From: an uncultured Alphaproteobacteria bacterium
GTDB lineage: Bacteria > Pseudomonadota > Alphaproteobacteria > UBA2966
Reading direction: 5' to 3'
Assembly: GCA_958295725.1 (NCBI GenBank)
Contig: OY282368.1
Span: 682,001 to 746,000, forward strand
Length of the DNA: 64,000 nt
Made by a program: the position numbers and the translations under genes. Under the pieces are notes generated by a model. It had not been told where the DNA came from, searched no databases, and worked only from the letters and a program-made list of their open reading frames with translations. Of the stretch, positions 19,318-31,175 are shown in pieces. How positions within the stretch are numbered: position 1 is the first letter of the stretch; each line of letters begins with the position of its first letter.

Positions 19318-19505
19318 CACGACGAGGAAGTAGAATAGGTTTGCAGGGAGCCGATATCAAGGTCGAAGGTCGCCGACGAGGGTCCGCGCGTCAGTGCTTG
19401 CCGCGACAGGTTCGACGCCACGACGCCGGTGGATTTCGCCTCGCGCCTCGCGACGTCCTTGGCGGCGATGAGCAGATCGTCGTCGATGTTCAGGGTGGTG
19501 CGTAT
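19318..19505 (-). pseudogene. VapB-like antitoxin remnant fused to a carB tail copy
   Basis: Reading leftward from 19505 gives IRTTLNIDDDLLIAAKDVA and on through REAKSTGVVASNLSRQALTRG, the ribbon-helix-helix start of VapB-type antitoxins. The expected ATG is ATA. At 19365 it runs in frame into DLDIGSLQTYSTSSS, a copy of the CarB C-terminus: 19318-19365 matches 19669-19716 at about 41 of 48 bases. No toxin gene is adjacent. Confidence 0.7.
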
Positions 19506-19633
19506 CGCGGACCCCAGGCGGGCAACGACGGCCGTGATGCTATCGCACCACGCATCGACCGTCCGTCCTGATTCGGGAACATTCCTGCCTATCCGCGAGA
19601 CCCGTCCGGCGACGGGAGGGGGCCATTTACACT

Positions 19634-19654
19634 CCTCCCCCTGACAAGGGGAGG
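19634..19654. repeat. Dispersed CT/GA-rich hairpin element
   Basis: CCTCCCC, loop CTGACAA, GGGGAGG: 7-bp perfect stem just past the carB stop. The surrounding bases CCATTTACACTCCTCC recur inverted at about 42746-42764. It could help end carAB transcription, but no T-run is present. Confidence 0.6.
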
Positions 19655-19667
19655 GGTGGCAAGATTC

Positions 19668-22600
19668 TCACGACGGGGACGTGGAATAGGATTGCAGGGA
19701 GCCGACATCGAGGCCGCCGGCGAGAAGGGTCTCCATCGCCCGGACCGCGGCGTGCGCCCCGGCCACCGTCGTGTAGTAGGGCACGCGCCCGGTCAGGGCG
19801 GCCCGGCGAAGGGAAAAGCTGTCGGAAATCGCCCGCGCGCCTTCGGTGGTGTTGAAGACCAGGGAGATCTCTCCGTTCCCGATGGCGTCGACGATGTGAG
19901 GGCTGCCTTCCAGGACCTTCCGCATTTCGCCGCAGGTCACGCCGGCGGAGCGCAGACACCGCGCCGTGCCGCCGGTCGCCACGATCTCGTAGCCCAACTC
20001 GAGCAGCTTGCGCGCGGGCGCGACCATGGCCGCCTTGTCGTCGTCCTTCACCGAGATGAACACCGTTCCCGATTCGGGCAGCCGCGTGCCGGCGGCCAGC
20101 TGGGACTTGGCGAAGGCGCGGGCGAAGTCGGTGTCGATTCCCATGACCTCGCCCGTGGACCGCATCTCCGGCCCCAGCACGACGTCGACGGTGGGAAACC
20201 GGGCGAACGGAAAAACGGCCTCCTTGACCGCGACCCGTCCGCGATGCTCCTCATGCCCCTCGTCGATCAGGTCCTTCAGTTTCGCGCCCGCCATGACGCG
20301 CGCAGCGAAGTTCGCGATAGGCCGTCCCGTGGCCTTGGCGACGAAGGGAACCGTGCGGCTCGCGCGGGGATTGACCTCGATGACGTAGACGTCCTCGTCC
20401 TTCACGGCGTACTGGACGTTCATCGCGCCGACGACGTTCAACTCCCTGGCGAGAGCGGTGGTCTGCCGGCGGATGTCGTCCAGCGTCGCCGGCGAGAGCG
20501 TATGCGGCGGAAGAGCGCACGCCGAATCGCCCGAATGAACGCCGGCCTCCTCGATGTGCTCCATGATGCCCGCCACGAACACGTCCTCGCCGTCGCATAA
20601 CGCGTCGACGTCCACCTCGATCGCGTCCCGCAGATAGGCGTCGATGAGAATTGGACCGGCGCCGGACGCTTTCACGGCCGCGCGCATGTACCGCTCCAGG
20701 GCCGTGCCGTCGCGCACGATCTCCATGGCCCGGCCGCCCAAGACGTACGAGGGCCGGATGAGGACGGGATAGCCGATGGACGCCGCGATTTCCTTCGCTT
20801 CTCCAATGCCGGTCGCGATCCCGTTCGCCGGCTGGCGAAGGCCGAGCCGCGACAGCAGCCGCTGAAACCGCTCGCGGTCCTCGGCGAGGTCGATCGCGTC
20901 CGGCGAGGTGCCGAGGATCGGCACCCCCGCCTCTCCGAGCCCCTGGGCGAGCTTGAGGGGGGTTTGTCCGCCGAACTGCACGATGACGCCGAGCAGGACA
21001 CCCCTGGACCGCTCGGCGCGGACGATCTCCAGCACGTCCTCGACGGTGAGCGGCTCGAAATACAGGCGGTCGGACGTATCGTAGTCGGTCGACACCGTTT
21101 CCGGATTGCAGTTGACCATGATGGTCTCGTGCCCGGCGTCGGCCAGCGCGTAGGCGGCGTGGCAGCAGCAATAGTCGAACTCGATTCCCTGTCCGATGCG
21201 GTTGGGACCGCCGCCCAGGACGATGACCTTGCTCCGGTCGCTCGGCCGCGCCTCGGATTCCGCGTCGGCCTCCTGTCCGGGACCGAGCCAGGCATCCGAT
21301 TCGTAGCTCGAGTACATGTACGGGGTCCGGGATTCGTACTCGGCCGCGCAGGTGTCCACGCGCTTGAACACCGGATGCACACGGAGACGGGATCTCGCAG
21401 CGGCGACGTCAGGTTCGGCCAGTCCCGAAAGCCCGGCCAGGCGCGCGTCAGAAAACCCCATCTGCTTGAGCTGGAGTAGTCCTTCCCGAGTCCCGGGCAG
21501 ACCCTCTTCGCGCACGCCGGTCTCGGCATCCACGATGGCGCGGATCTGTTCGATGAACCAGGGGTCGTAGCCGGTGAGCTCGTGTATCTCGTCGGTGGCG
21601 AAGCCCGCGCGCAACGCTTGGGCGATCTTCAGCAGCCGCTCGGGCGTCGGCTCCGCGAGCGCCGCGGCCATCGCGTCGCGGTACGCAGGCGTGTCCGCGG
21701 CGACCGGATCCTCTGCGCCCGGGATCGCGATCTCGTCGAGGCCCGTCAGTCCCGTTTCCATCGAACGGAGTGCCTTTTGCAGCGACTCCGCGAAACATCG
21801 CCCGATGGACATGGCTTCGCCGACCGACTTCATCGAGGTCGTCAGCCGCGGTTCCGCGCCTGGGAATTTCTCGAAGGCGAAGCGCGGCATCTTCGTGACG
21901 ACGTAGTCGATGGTCGGCTCGAAGGAGGCCGGCGTCACGCCCGTGATGTCGTTGTCGAGCTCGTCGAGCGTATATCCGACGGCGAGCCGCGCCGCCACCT
22001 TGGCGATGGGAAAACCGGTGGCTTTGGAGGCCAGCGCCGAGGAGCGGGATACGCGCGGGTTCATCTCGATGACCACGAGCCGGCCGTTGGACGGATCGAC
22101 GGCGAACTGTACGTTCGAGCCGCCGGTCTCCACCCCGATCTCGCGCAGCACCGCGATCGAGGCGTTGCGCATGACCTGGTATTCCTTGTCGGTGAGGGTC
22201 AGCGCCGGCGCGACCGTGATCGAGTCGCCGGTATGCACGCCCATCGGATCGACGTTCTCGATCGAGCAGACGATGATACAGTTGTCGTTCCCGTCACGAA
22301 CGACCTCCATCTCGTACTCCTTCCACCCCAGCACCGATCGCTCGATCAGGACCTCGGAGATCGGGGAGGCATCGAGACCGTTCGCGACGACGCGCTCGAA
22401 TTCCTCGCGGTCGCGGGCGACGCCGGAGCCGGTGCCGCCCAGGGTGAACGACGGCCGGACGATCAGCGGTGGCCCGATGTCGTCGAGCGCCGGACGGGCT
22501 TCGTCGAGGGAGCGCGCCGTCAGGCTGGGCGGACATTCGAGGCCGATGTTCTCCATCGCCTCGCGGAACAGCTCGCGATCCTCCGCCTTGCGGATGGCGT

Positions 22601-22961
22601 CGCGGTCGGCCCCGATCATCTCCACGCCATGGGTGTCGAGAACGCCCGCGTCGGCGATCGCCATGGCCGTGTTCAACCCGGTCTGGCCGCCCATCGTCGG
22701 CAACAGGGCGTCGGGCCGCTCCTTCTCGACGATCCGGGCGACGAACTCCGGCGTGATCGGCTCCACGTAGGTCGCGTCGGCCATGCCCGGGTCGGTCATG
22801 ATGGTGGCGGGGTTCGAGTTGACGAGCACGATCCGGTAGCCTTCGGACTTCAGGGCTCGGCACGCCTGGGTGCCGGAATAGTCGAACTCGCAAGCCTGTC
22901 CGATAACGATGGGACCGGCGCCGACGATCAGGATCGACTCAATGTCCGTCCGCCTAGGCAT
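19668..22961 (-). CDS. carB: Carbamoyl-phosphate synthase large subunit
   Basis: 1097 aa, full family length. Two ATP-grasp halves are visible (N-terminal [22 protein letters not shown] with GGQTGLN; second half beginning [21 protein letters not shown] with GGQTPLK), followed by an MGS-like allosteric domain ([19 protein letters not shown]). It makes carbamoyl phosphate from bicarbonate, ATP and ammonia delivered by CarA, for pyrimidines and arginine. Start overlaps the carA stop by eight bases. Confidence 0.97.
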   Translation of the reverse strand: MPRRTDIESILIVGAGPIVIGQACEFDYSGTQACRALKSEGYRIVLVNSNPATIMTDPGMADATYVEPITPEFVARIVEKERPDALLPTMGGQTGLNTAMAIADAGVLDTHGVEMIGADRDAIRKAEDRELFREAMENIGLECPPSLTARSLDEARPALDDIGPPLIVRPSFTLGGTGSGVARDREEFERVVANGLDASPISEVLIERSVLGWKEYEMEVVRDGNDNCIIVCSIENVDPMGVHTGDSITVAPALTLTDKEYQVMRNASIAVLREIGVETGGSNVQFAVDPSNGRLVVIEMNPRVSRSSALASKATGFPIAKVAARLAVGYTLDELDNDITGVTPASFEPTIDYVVTKMPRFAFEKFPGAEPRLTTSMKSVGEAMSIGRCFAESLQKALRSMETGLTGLDEIAIPGAEDPVAADTPAYRDAMAAALAEPTPERLLKIAQALRAGFATDEIHELTGYDPWFIEQIRAIVDAETGVREEGLPGTREGLLQLKQMGFSDARLAGLSGLAEPDVAAARSRLRVHPVFKRVDTCAAEYESRTPYMYSSYESDAWLGPGQEADAESEARPSDRSKVIVLGGGPNRIGQGIEFDYCCCHAAYALADAGHETIMVNCNPETVSTDYDTSDRLYFEPLTVEDVLEIVRAERSRGVLLGVIVQFGGQTPLKLAQGLGEAGVPILGTSPDAIDLAEDRERFQRLLSRLGLRQPANGIATGIGEAKEIAASIGYPVLIRPSYVLGGRAMEIVRDGTALERYMRAAVKASGAGPILIDAYLRDAIEVDVDALCDGEDVFVAGIMEHIEEAGVHSGDSACALPPHTLSPATLDDIRRQTTALARELNVVGAMNVQYAVKDEDVYVIEVNPRASRTVPFVAKATGRPIANFAARVMAGAKLKDLIDEGHEEHRGRVAVKEAVFPFARFPTVDVVLGPEMRSTGEVMGIDTDFARAFAKSQLAAGTRLPESGTVFISVKDDDKAAMVAPARKLLELGYEIVATGGTARCLRSAGVTCGEMRKVLEGSPHIVDAIGNGEISLVFNTTEGARAISDSFSLRRAALTGRVPYYTTVAGAHAAVRAMETLLAGGLDVGSLQSYSTSPS

Positions 22962-24144
22962 GGCGTTCCATCAGCGCCACGAAGCGATCGAACAGATAAT
23001 GACTGTCCTGGGGACCCGGCGAGGCCTCGGGATGGTACTGGACCGAGAAGACGGGCGCGCCGTCGACGGAGAGACCCTCCAACGAGCCGTCGAACAGAGA
23101 TACGTGGGTCGCCAGCACGCCCGGCGGCAACGACTTCGCATCGACGACGAAACCGTGGTTCTGGCTGGTGATCTCCACCTTGCCCGTGGCGAGGTGCTTG
23201 ACCGGATGGTTGGCTCCGCGATGGCCCATGTGCATCTTGCCGGTCTTCGCGCCCAGCGCCAGCGCCAGCATCTGGTGCCCGAGACAGATGCCGAAGAGGG
23301 GCAGTCCCGCGTCCAGTACGCCTTTGATGGTGGGCGCCGCGTACTCGCCCGTCGCGGCCGGGTCGCCCGGACCGTTCGACAGAAACACGCCGTCGGGCTT
23401 CCGCCGCAGGATGTCGTCCGCCGTCGTCGTGGCCGGCACGACGGTGACCGCGCAGCCGAGCGAGGCGAGGCAGCGCAGGATATTCCGCTTGATACCGAAG
23501 TCGACGGCAATCACGCGGAAGCGGGAATCCGTCAGTTTCCCATGTCCCGCCGTCCCGACGCTTCCTCCCGGAGTCCACCGGGTTTCGTCCCACGTGTAGG
23601 CCTGGGCGCAGGAAACCTCCTTGGCCAAGTCCATGCCTTCCAGTCCGGGCCACTCCCGCGCCCGCTCGCGCAACGCCGCGAGATCGAAGTTCCCGTCGGG
23701 CGCGTGACGAAGAAGTCCGGTCGGCGCCCCGACGTCCCGGATGCGGCGTGTGAGGCGGCGGGTATCCACTCCCGCGATGCCGACAAGGCCCCGATCCTTC
23801 AGCCAGCCGTCGAGATGGGACAGGGCCCGGAAGTTCGACGGATCCGTTATCGACGCCTTCAGGATGATCCCGCGGGCGGCGGGATTAGATGTCTCCACGT
23901 CCTCGTCGTTGGCGCCGACGTTGCCGATATGAGGGAAAGTGAAGGCGACGATCTGGCCGGCGTAGGACGGATCGGACAGGACCTCCTGATACCCGGTCAT
24001 GGAGGTGTTGAAGCAAACCTCCCCCTCGACGACGCCTTCGCGTCCGATTCCTCGACCCCAGAGAACCGAGCCGTCGTCCAGCACCAGAATTGCCGACGCC
24101 CCCGAGATACGGGACGTGGCGTCAGTCGAGTGGGGCCAAGCCAT
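22954..24144 (-). CDS. carA: Carbamoyl-phosphate synthase small subunit
   Basis: 396-aa glutamine amidotransferase subunit. N-terminal CPSase small domain ([33 protein letters not shown]) and C-terminal class-I glutaminase with nucleophile cysteine in FGICLGHQM and histidine in [14 protein letters not shown] at 24144 chosen; a TTG one codon upstream is an alternative. Operon with carB; the start lies divergently from yqeY with a 229-bp shared upstream region. Confidence 0.96.
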   Translation of the reverse strand: MAWPHSTDATSRISGASAILVLDDGSVLWGRGIGREGVVEGEVCFNTSMTGYQEVLSDPSYAGQIVAFTFPHIGNVGANDEDVETSNPAARGIILKASITDPSNFRALSHLDGWLKDRGLVGIAGVDTRRLTRRIRDVGAPTGLLRHAPDGNFDLAALRERAREWPGLEGMDLAKEVSCAQAYTWDETRWTPGGSVGTAGHGKLTDSRFRVIAVDFGIKRNILRCLASLGCAVTVVPATTTADDILRRKPDGVFLSNGPGDPAATGEYAAPTIKGVLDAGLPLFGICLGHQMLALALGAKTGKMHMGHRGANHPVKHLATGKVEITSQNHGFVVDAKSLPPGVLATHVSLFDGSLEGLSVDGAPVFSVQYHPEASPGPQDSHYLFDRFVALMERHA

Positions 24145-24373
24145 CAACGAGGGTCGATCGCGAATGCCGTGTCGTTGTGCCGCGGATGCGTGACCACGAA
24201 CATCGTGGCGGAGAGTCCGGCGGGACCCTACGCAAGAAACATACCGGCGTCAACTACACCGTCGATATGAAGTCGTGTTGTATTTCAATAGGTTAGGAGA
24301 TGATGACGGGTTTGCCATTCCGGCCTGCGTCGACTAGAATCGGAGCTTCCCGCCGGGCCGCACCGGGTAGGAC

Positions 24374-24829
24374 ATGTTACGCGAACGGCTTTCCGAATCC
24401 CTCAAGAGCGCGATGAAGGTCAAGGACGCGCGGCGCTTCGCGACCGTGCGGTTGATTCTGGCCGCCCTGAAGGACCGTGACATCGCCGCGCGTGGGTCGG
24501 GTGCGTCGGAGGGCCTGAGCGATGACGATATCCTCAACATGATGCAGACGATGATCCGCCAGAGGCGGGATTCCATCGATCTGTACAGGAAGGGTCGGCG
24601 CGACGACCTCGTGGAGCAGGAGGAGGGCGAAATCCGGGTCATTGAGGAGTTTCTGCCCCGGCGGATGTCGGGGGAGGAGATCTCGGCCGCGAGCCGGGAG
24701 GCGATCGAGGCGCTCGGCGCCAGCGGCCTCAAGGACATGGGACAGGTGATGGGAGAGCTCAAATCCCGGTACGCCGGGCGGATGGATTTCGGCAAGGCCA
24801 GCCAGGTTGTCAAGGGTCTGTTGTCGTAG
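24374..24829 (+). CDS. GatB/YqeY domain protein
   Basis: 151-aa YqeY-type protein (MLRERLSESLKSAMKVKDA, IEEFLPRRMS, LKDMGQVMGELKSRYAGRMD). It resembles the tRNA-binding tail domain of GatB; cellular role not settled. Position just before dnaG-rpoD is the standard alphaproteobacterial order. TAGGA precedes the ATG closely. Confidence 0.92.
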   Translation: MLRERLSESLKSAMKVKDARRFATVRLILAALKDRDIAARGSGASEGLSDDDILNMMQTMIRQRRDSIDLYRKGRRDDLVEQEEGEIRVIEEFLPRRMSGEEISAASREAIEALGASGLKDMGQVMGELKSRYAGRMDFGKASQVVKGLLS

Positions 24830-25006
24830 GGCCAGTTGACCGGGCGCGATATCCCCTCCGCCCGGACGAGGTTTCCGTCGGCGAGACGCGTGCCGCGCCG
24901 CTGGCCGGACATCGCGCGTGGTATGGTCCGATGGGTGTTTCGGAGCGATGCCCCGTGAACGCGGGCAGGGGGCTTGGTATGGACACGATGGACTGATCCC
25001 GCGTCG

Positions 25007-26866
25007 ATGGCGTTTCCCGACTATTTCCTCGACGACTTGCGGGCGCGGACTCCGCTCGTGGACGTCATCGGACGGCACGTGAAGCTCGCGCGCCGCGGGC
25101 GCGAATGGCTGGGCCTGTGCCCGTTCCATAACGAAAAGACCCCGTCGTTCACGGTGAACGAGGAGAAGGGCTTCTATTACTGCTTCGGCTGTCAGGCGCA
25201 TGGCAGCGTGTTCGATTTCGTCATGCGGCGCGAGGGGCTCGGTTTTACCGAGGTCGTCGAAAGGCTCGCGGCCGAAGCCGGGATGGAGTCGCCCAAGCCT
25301 TCGCCCGAGGCCCAGGCGCGAGACGAGGTGCGGGTTCGATTGCTCGACGCGATGGCGTGCGCCGCCGATTGGTTCCAGGGGCGGCTCGCGACCGATTCGG
25401 GCCGGAACGCGAGGGAGTACCTGAAGGGCCGGGGGCTCGCGGACGGGACGGTCGAGGAATTCCGTCTGGGATACGCGCCGACGGGTCGCACGACGCTCAA
25501 GGAAGCCTTGCTTGCCCGGGGTTTCGCCGAAGATCGGCTCGTCGACTGCGGGCTCCTGATCGTGCCCGAGGACGGCGGCGAGGCGTACGATCGGTTTCGT
25601 GACCGGATCGTGTTTCCCATCTCGGATCCGAGCGGCCGTGTCGTGGCCTTCGGCGGAAGAGCTCTGGGGGAGATGGGGCCCAAGTACCTGAACTCTCCCG
25701 AAACGCCGCTCTTCCGGAAAGGCCGTCTGCTCTACAACCTCGCCCACGCGCGCCCGGCGATCAGGGACCAGGGGTCGGCCGTCGTCGCGGAAGGCTACAT
25801 GGACGTCATCGCGTTGTATCAGGCGGGTTTCGCGAACGCCGTGGCGTCATTGGGAACGGCGGTGACGGAGGACCAGCTCGGCCTGCTGTGGCGCCTGACG
25901 CCCGAGCCCGTATTGTGTTTCGACGGCGATGCGGCCGGATGGAACGCGGCCGCGCGCGCCGCCGACCGAGCGCTGCCGCTGTTGCAATCCGGGCATTCGC
26001 TCCGCTTCGCCCTGCTTCCGGCTGGCGAGGACCCGGACAGCCTGGTGACGACGAGAGGCGTGGATGCGTTCCGGCAATTGCTCTCGGACGCCACGCCGCT
26101 CTCGGACCTGCTGTGGCGGATCGCCATGCGGGACCGGACCCTCGACACGCCCGAACGGCGCGCCGGGTTCGCCCGGGACGTCCGCGCCAAGGTCGGGCGG
26201 ATCGGGGACCGACAGGTCAGGGCGTTCTACGAGCATCACTATCGTGCGCGGCTGGAGGAACTGTTCGGCACGGACGGGCGAACGCCGGAGGCGCGGACGG
26301 CGTCCGGGGCGCGCGGCGGACGGGACGTTTCCCATGGGCGCCGCCTGCCGCGGCATCACGGTCTGGGCCTGGGGACGGCCGGCGTCACGGACCGCCGCGA
26401 GCGTGTCCTGATCGCCACGATCGTCGGCCATCCCGACCTTCTGGAGCAGAAGCTGGAGGAGTTCGTGGATATCGAGTTCGGCGACCCTGCGCTTGACAGG
26501 TTGCGCGACGAGATCATAAAGATAGCGTCGGGTAGTTCGGGCCTTGACAGCGCGACATTGAAACGGCATCTCCGCGAGGAGGGATTCACGGCGACGCTGG
26601 AGGCCATCGCCGAGGCGAGGATCGCGCCGCTGGCGCCGTTCGTGCGCCCCGACGCGTCGCTGGAAACCGCCCGGAAGGGGTGGGAGAGCGTGCTTTCCGT
26701 GCATCGCTCCGCCGTGACGTTACCGGTGGAGAAGACCGCGTACATTGAGGAGTTCGACTTCACCGACGAGGGATTCGACCGCTTGAAGGCGTTTCTTGGC
26801 GAAGCGGAGCGAAACGGCGCGGCGGAAGCCGCGGATGCCGACCCGACGGGCGCCGGACCGCCCTGA
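25007..26866 (+). CDS. dnaG: DNA primase
   Basis: 619-aa replicative primase making RNA primers for DnaB-dependent replication. The CHC2 zinc finger is at Cys38, His41, Cys59 and Cys62 ([11 protein letters not shown] ... [10 protein letters not shown]); the Toprim core has [16 protein letters not shown] and CFDGDAAG; a C-terminal DnaB-interaction region follows. Started at [14 protein letters not shown], the family N-terminus. 76 bp before the rpoD start, forming the classic dnaG-rpoD pair. Confidence 0.96.
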   Translation: MAFPDYFLDDLRARTPLVDVIGRHVKLARRGREWLGLCPFHNEKTPSFTVNEEKGFYYCFGCQAHGSVFDFVMRREGLGFTEVVERLAAEAGMESPKPSPEAQARDEVRVRLLDAMACAADWFQGRLATDSGRNAREYLKGRGLADGTVEEFRLGYAPTGRTTLKEALLARGFAEDRLVDCGLLIVPEDGGEAYDRFRDRIVFPISDPSGRVVAFGGRALGEMGPKYLNSPETPLFRKGRLLYNLAHARPAIRDQGSAVVAEGYMDVIALYQAGFANAVASLGTAVTEDQLGLLWRLTPEPVLCFDGDAAGWNAAARAADRALPLLQSGHSLRFALLPAGEDPDSLVTTRGVDAFRQLLSDATPLSDLLWRIAMRDRTLDTPERRAGFARDVRAKVGRIGDRQVRAFYEHHYRARLEELFGTDGRTPEARTASGARGGRDVSHGRRLPRHHGLGLGTAGVTDRRERVLIATIVGHPDLLEQKLEEFVDIEFGDPALDRLRDEIIKIASGSSGLDSATLKRHLREEGFTATLEAIAEARIAPLAPFVRPDASLETARKGWESVLSVHRSAVTLPVEKTAYIEEFDFTDEGFDRLKAFLGEAERNGAAEAADADPTGAGPP

Positions 26867-26942
26867 GAGACGGAGCCGCTCGTCCGGGACGCTCCACCGG
26901 CGCGGCGATCGCGTAACGACAACAACCATCACGGCGACGAAC

Positions 26943-28892
26943 ATGGCCAACGCGGCGGAGACCGAGGAAGTAACGGAAGAGTCGACGGATAGTCCACTCA
27001 TAGACTCGTCGAACCAGGCGATCAAGAAAATGGTCGCCCGCGCCAAGGAGCGCGGCTACGTCACCTATGACGAGCTGAACGAGGTTCTGCCCCAGGACCA
27101 GGTGTCTTCGGAGCAGATCGAGGACACCATGGCGATGCTGTCCGAGATGGGCGTCAACATCATCGAGGGTGACGAGGCCGAGGAACCGCCGCCGGACGAG
27201 GACAAGCCGGACAAGCCGCCGACTCCGGTCGTCGCCGCGAAGCCCGAGGGCCCCGAGTACGAGCGGACCGACGATCCCGTTCGCATGTACCTGCGGGAAA
27301 TGGGGTCGATCGAGCTGCTATCGCGTCAGGGTGAGATCGAGATCGCCAAGCGTATCGAGAAGGGGCGCGAGACCATGATCAGCGGGATCTGCGAAAGCCC
27401 GCTGACCATGCGCGCCATCGTCCAGTGGCGCGACGACCTGACCTCCGGGAAAGTGCTTCTGCGCGAGATCGTCGACCTCGACGCCACGTTCAAGGGACGG
27501 GACGAAGACGACGGGAAGGAAGAGGGCGCCGGGGCGCGGGCATCGTCCGAGCAAGAGGAAGCCGCAGCCGAGAACGGGACCGACCCGGAGGCGGAGAAAA
27601 AAGATGGCGACGACGACGATGTCGTGCTGTCTCTGTCCGCGATGGAAGCCGTTCTGAAATCCCAGATGCTGGAGACGTTCGACGAGATCGCCACCACCAA
27701 CAAAAAGGTCGCGCGCCTCCAGAATCTGCGCGTCCAGGCGGCGTTGAAGAACGACTCCCTGAGCCCGGCGCAGGAGAGGCGTTGCGCGAGACTCCGGAGG
27801 GACCTGATCCAGCGCGCGAACTCGCTTCGCCTGAACAACGTCCGCGTCGAAGAGCTCGTCGATCAGCTCTACGGCATCAATCGCCGCCTCCATTCCCTCG
27901 AAAGCCGTCTTCTGCGGCTTGCCGAAAAACACGGGATTCCGCGCGACAGCTTCGTCAAGCGTTATCGGGGCCGGGAACTCGACTCGCGCTGGTTGTCGCG
28001 CGTCCGGCGTCTGAAGGAAAAGGGCTGGGCCGAATTCGCCAGGAGCGAAGGCGACGAGATCAAGGCGATCCGCAAGGAGTTCGCCGAGGTCTGCGTCGAT
28101 ATCGGACTGGATATCCAGGAGTTCCGCCGCGTCGTCCACACGGTCCGGAAGGGCGAGCGGGAGGCCGGCCGGGCCAAGAAGGAAATGGTCGAGGCCAACC
28201 TGCGGCTCGTCATCTCCATCGCCAAGAAATACACGAACCGCGGTTTGCAGTTCCTGGACCTCATCCAGGAAGGGAACATCGGCTTGATGAAGGCCGTCGA
28301 CAAGTTCGAGTACCGGCGTGGCTACAAGTTCTCGACCTATGCCACGTGGTGGATCCGCCAGGCGATCACGCGCTCGATCGCCGATCAGGCCCGGACGATC
28401 CGCATTCCCGTGCATATGATCGAGACCATCAACAAGCTCGTCCGCACCTCGCGCCAGATGCTCCACGAGATCGGCCGCGAGCCGACGCCCGAGGAACTGG
28501 CCGAGAAACTCAACATGCCCCTGGAGAAGGTGCGCAAGGTCCTCAAGATCGCCAAGGAGCCGATCAGTCTGGAGACGCCCATCGGGGACGAAGAGGACAG
28601 CCACCTCGGTGACTTCATCGAGGACCGCAACGCGGTGTTGCCGGTCGACGCGGCGATCCACTCGAACCTGCGCGAGACGGCGACGCGCGTGCTTGCCAGC
28701 CTGACGCCCCGCGAGGAGCGGGTGCTGCGCATGCGTTTCGGTATCGGCATGAACACCGATCACACGCTGGAGGAGGTCGGGCAGCAGTTTTCGGTCACAC
28801 GCGAGCGCATACGCCAGATCGAGGCCAAGGCGTTGCGCAAGCTCAAGCACCCGAGCCGGTCGCGCAAGCTCAGGAGTTTTCTGGACACCTGA
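26943..28892 (+). CDS. rpoD: RNA polymerase primary sigma factor (sigma-70)
   Basis: 649 aa. Region 1.1 at the N-terminus, region 1.2 at [20 protein letters not shown], an acidic non-conserved insertion, then region 2 ([20 protein letters not shown], with [13 protein letters not shown] for -10 recognition), region 3, and region 4 helix-turn-helix [20 protein letters not shown]. Start ATG fixed by the [10 protein letters not shown]-terminus; the longer upstream frame overlaps dnaG and is rejected. Followed 18 bp later by a tRNA gene. Confidence 0.97.
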   Translation: MANAAETEEVTEESTDSPLIDSSNQAIKKMVARAKERGYVTYDELNEVLPQDQVSSEQIEDTMAMLSEMGVNIIEGDEAEEPPPDEDKPDKPPTPVVAAKPEGPEYERTDDPVRMYLREMGSIELLSRQGEIEIAKRIEKGRETMISGICESPLTMRAIVQWRDDLTSGKVLLREIVDLDATFKGRDEDDGKEEGAGARASSEQEEAAAENGTDPEAEKKDGDDDDVVLSLSAMEAVLKSQMLETFDEIATTNKKVARLQNLRVQAALKNDSLSPAQERRCARLRRDLIQRANSLRLNNVRVEELVDQLYGINRRLHSLESRLLRLAEKHGIPRDSFVKRYRGRELDSRWLSRVRRLKEKGWAEFARSEGDEIKAIRKEFAEVCVDIGLDIQEFRRVVHTVRKGEREAGRAKKEMVEANLRLVISIAKKYTNRGLQFLDLIQEGNIGLMKAVDKFEYRRGYKFSTYATWWIRQAITRSIADQARTIRIPVHMIETINKLVRTSRQMLHEIGREPTPEELAEKLNMPLEKVRKVLKIAKEPISLETPIGDEEDSHLGDFIEDRNAVLPVDAAIHSNLRETATRVLASLTPREERVLRMRFGIGMNTDHTLEEVGQQFSVTRERIRQIEAKALRKLKHPSRSRKLRSFLDT

Positions 28893-28910
28893 TCCCCCGC
28901 CGCCTTCCCG

Positions 28911-28987
28911 GGGCCCGTAGCTCAACTGGTCAGAGCCGGCCGCTCATAACGGTCTGGTTGCAGGTTCGAGTCCTGCCGGGCCCACCA
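28911..28987 (+). tRNA. tRNA with CAT anticodon (tRNA-Ile2 or elongator tRNA-Met)
   Basis: 77 nt including encoded CCA. Acceptor GGGCCCG pairs fully with CGGGCCC, D-stem GCTC/GAGC, anticodon loop CTCATAA giving CAT, T-arm GCAGG TTCGAGT CCTGC. The G1-C72 pair rules out initiator tRNA. CAT could be elongator Met or Ile2 (lysidine-modified); the T-arm and acceptor resemble alphaproteobacterial Ile2, which I favour. Confidence 0.93.
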
Positions 28988-29085
28988 GCCTCCGCCCTTC
29001 GGGATCGGGTCGGTGTTGGAACGACGCCGTGCGCCATCCGGTCGTGGCGGTTATCATGCTCCACGGACACACGGAAGGCGCTCGC

Positions 29086-29964
29086 ATGAAATTCGGCATC
29101 TCTTTTCCACAGGCCGAGATCGGCACCGACAGGGTCGTCATTCGCGACTTCGCGCAAGCCGCCGAGGAAATGGGCTACAACCACATCTCCGTGCCCGATC
29201 ACGTGATCCAGGCCGCGACTCCGCGCGGCCCCGAGGCGATGGCGGTGCATTACACCAGGGACTTTCCGCACCACGAGCCGATGACGATGATGGCCTTCAT
29301 CGCCGGCGTGACCGAGACCATCGGCATCAACCCCGCCATCGTGATCCTGCCCCAGCGCCAGACCGTGCTCGTGGCCAAGCAAGCGGCGGAGGTCGACGTG
29401 CTGTGCGGCGGGCGCCTCAGGTTCGGGGTGGGCGTCGGTTGGAACGAGCTCGAATTCCAGGCGCTCGGCATGGATTTCGGCAACCGCGGCAGGCGTGTCG
29501 AGGAGCAGGTCGAGGTGCTGCGCCTCCTGTGGACCCGGGAACTCGTCACCTTCCATGGCGAGTGGCACACGATCGAGGAGGCGGGCCTCGCGCCCATGCC
29601 GGTTCAGCGGCCGCCGGAAATCTGGTTCGGCGCGGTGAGCGATGTCGCCGTGCGCCGCGCCGGCCGGCTCGGGGACGGGTTCTTCGTGATCGCGCGTCTC
29701 AAGCCCGACGACGGGTCGCGACGCGCGGTCCAGGTGTTCCGCGACGCCGCGGAAGAAGCCGGCCGCGACCCGGACTCTCTGGGCGTCGAGTCCATGGTGT
29801 ATTCGAAGCTGGGTGGGCCCGATGAGTGGATCGCCGACGCCCGGGCGTGGATCGATCTCGGGGCCACGCAGCTCGTATTCAGGACGACGGAGGGCGGCCA
29901 TGGCTCGGTCGACGAGCATCTCGACGCCATGCGGACGTTCGCCGACGCGATGAAGGGTTTCTGA
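29086..29964 (+). CDS. LLM class flavin-dependent oxidoreductase
   Basis: 292-aa luciferase-like TIM-barrel oxidoreductase (FMN or F420). Motifs: MKFGISFPQAEIGTD start, FGVGVGWNELEFQALGMDF, GRRVEEQVEVLRLLW, and EIWFGAVSDVAVRRAGRLGDG. GAAGG precedes the ATG. No partner gene adjacent; substrate unknown. Confidence 0.85.
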   Translation: MKFGISFPQAEIGTDRVVIRDFAQAAEEMGYNHISVPDHVIQAATPRGPEAMAVHYTRDFPHHEPMTMMAFIAGVTETIGINPAIVILPQRQTVLVAKQAAEVDVLCGGRLRFGVGVGWNELEFQALGMDFGNRGRRVEEQVEVLRLLWTRELVTFHGEWHTIEEAGLAPMPVQRPPEIWFGAVSDVAVRRAGRLGDGFFVIARLKPDDGSRRAVQVFRDAAEEAGRDPDSLGVESMVYSKLGGPDEWIADARAWIDLGATQLVFRTTEGGHGSVDEHLDAMRTFADAMKGF

Positions 29965-30095
29965 CCGCCCGAATCCAAAGCCCGCCAAACAGTCGCTGGC
30001 CCATTCGACGCCCGGGTGGTGCGGCGGCCGTGGCATGAAATTCCCCCACCGAAAGAGGGGCGGGGGCGGTCATCCCATGGCGTCCGCCAACCCGT

Positions 30096-31154
30096 TCATT
30101 CCGGGCGCGTCGAAGGGGGAACGGATTGGCCGCTTCCGTTGACCTCATCCTTGATTTTTCCTATTTGAGAAACGACATCGTCCAGGACGGCTTGGTATTC
30201 CTTGCCAGTCTTCAAATAAATCGGAACCTCATATGTCCCCACTTTATTCTGCTGTGTCACAAGAAATTCGTTCCGCAATTTTCCGACATCGATCCAGAGC
30301 CGTAGCCATAGCGGGGTATCTCTTCTGGTTGCCCAAAGACGAAAGTCGACCCCAAGAAAGAATTCTCCCTCGACATCTGTGAACTTGAAATACCGTCCGT
30401 AGCCCTCCCGTTGTGGCGTTGCTATAAGGCCTTTGGTTGTAATTTCCAGTTCCTCGCGTCTGCTTCCAATCACGTCGTCAATCAGCTGGTTTATCGAACG
30501 TATCCTGCGGGGCAGAGACGGGGCAAGTTCTTCCGTGTGAATTGGCTGGAAGGCCTCGTCGTCTTGCTGTCGAGCCAGGCCCTGGAGTTGCCGAATGTCC
30601 GAGGCTATCGGGGAATCGTCGGGAACGGCGTCGGCCATGAGACACAACAGCCGATCCCAACCGACCAGAATCAACCTTTTGTCCGAGCCGACGATCTGGG
30701 CTCTCCGGCCACCTTCAAAGGGTTCAACAGGCTCGAGTTCCTTTCCGGCATCGTTCATTTGACGCTCAATCTCTTTCCACAGGGTTTCATGCCTGATTTT
30801 CGGGGCGATAAAGAGCAACGTCCCGGGACTTTCTTTATCGATCTGGTTGAAATAATCGCTGGCCTGCTTTTGCCCCAAGGCGGCCCAGAATTTCACCTCG
30901 ACAAACAAAGGTTTACCGCCGGTCCGGTCGTAGCCGTTCATATCGGGTCGGGAGCCGTCTTCGGCGGTTACCTGCGTTTCGACCCTCTCTATCGGTTCCA
31001 GGTCGAATCCCCCGTCCCGCAGCAGGCGGTTCAACGCGCCAAGACATGCCGGGGACTCGTTCAGAATGAACGCGAGAGCGTCCGTCGCCGCGTCCTCCAC
31101 ACGGTTGGTCAATTTCGGCACCAGGTAAGCCAGCAAGGCGGTATTCTCGGTCAT
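30096..31154 (-). CDS. PD-(D/E)XK nuclease superfamily protein
   Basis: 352 aa. The nuclease core is visible: Asp71 in SRPD, then Glu86-Val-Lys88 in LFVEVKFW, with Gln95 shortly after (GQKQASDYF). The C-terminal half (ELEITTKGLIATPQREG onward) resembles nothing I know. No signal peptide, so cytoplasmic DNA or RNA substrate is likely. The region is visibly poorer in GC than its neighbours and uses AT-ending codons, suggesting transfer. Last gene of a three-gene minus-strand operon 21 bp after the 124-aa gene. Candidate defence nuclease; not typed further. Confidence 0.75.
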   Translation of the reverse strand: MTENTALLAYLVPKLTNRVEDAATDALAFILNESPACLGALNRLLRDGGFDLEPIERVETQVTAEDGSRPDMNGYDRTGGKPLFVEVKFWAALGQKQASDYFNQIDKESPGTLLFIAPKIRHETLWKEIERQMNDAGKELEPVEPFEGGRRAQIVGSDKRLILVGWDRLLCLMADAVPDDSPIASDIRQLQGLARQQDDEAFQPIHTEELAPSLPRRIRSINQLIDDVIGSRREELEITTKGLIATPQREGYGRYFKFTDVEGEFFLGVDFRLWATRRDTPLWLRLWIDVGKLRNEFLVTQQNKVGTYEVPIYLKTGKEYQAVLDDVVSQIGKIKDEVNGSGQSVPPSTRPE

Positions 31155-31175
31155 CGCGGGTCTCCGTCGTCTGTT

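Larger units (their letters stand above)
19234..19667. other. Intergenic region with dead antitoxin and hairpin
   Basis: 434 bases between carB and greA. It contains a VapB-like antitoxin remnant fused to a copy of the carB tail (19318-19505) and a hairpin element (19634-19654). No intact gene. Confidence 0.65.
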
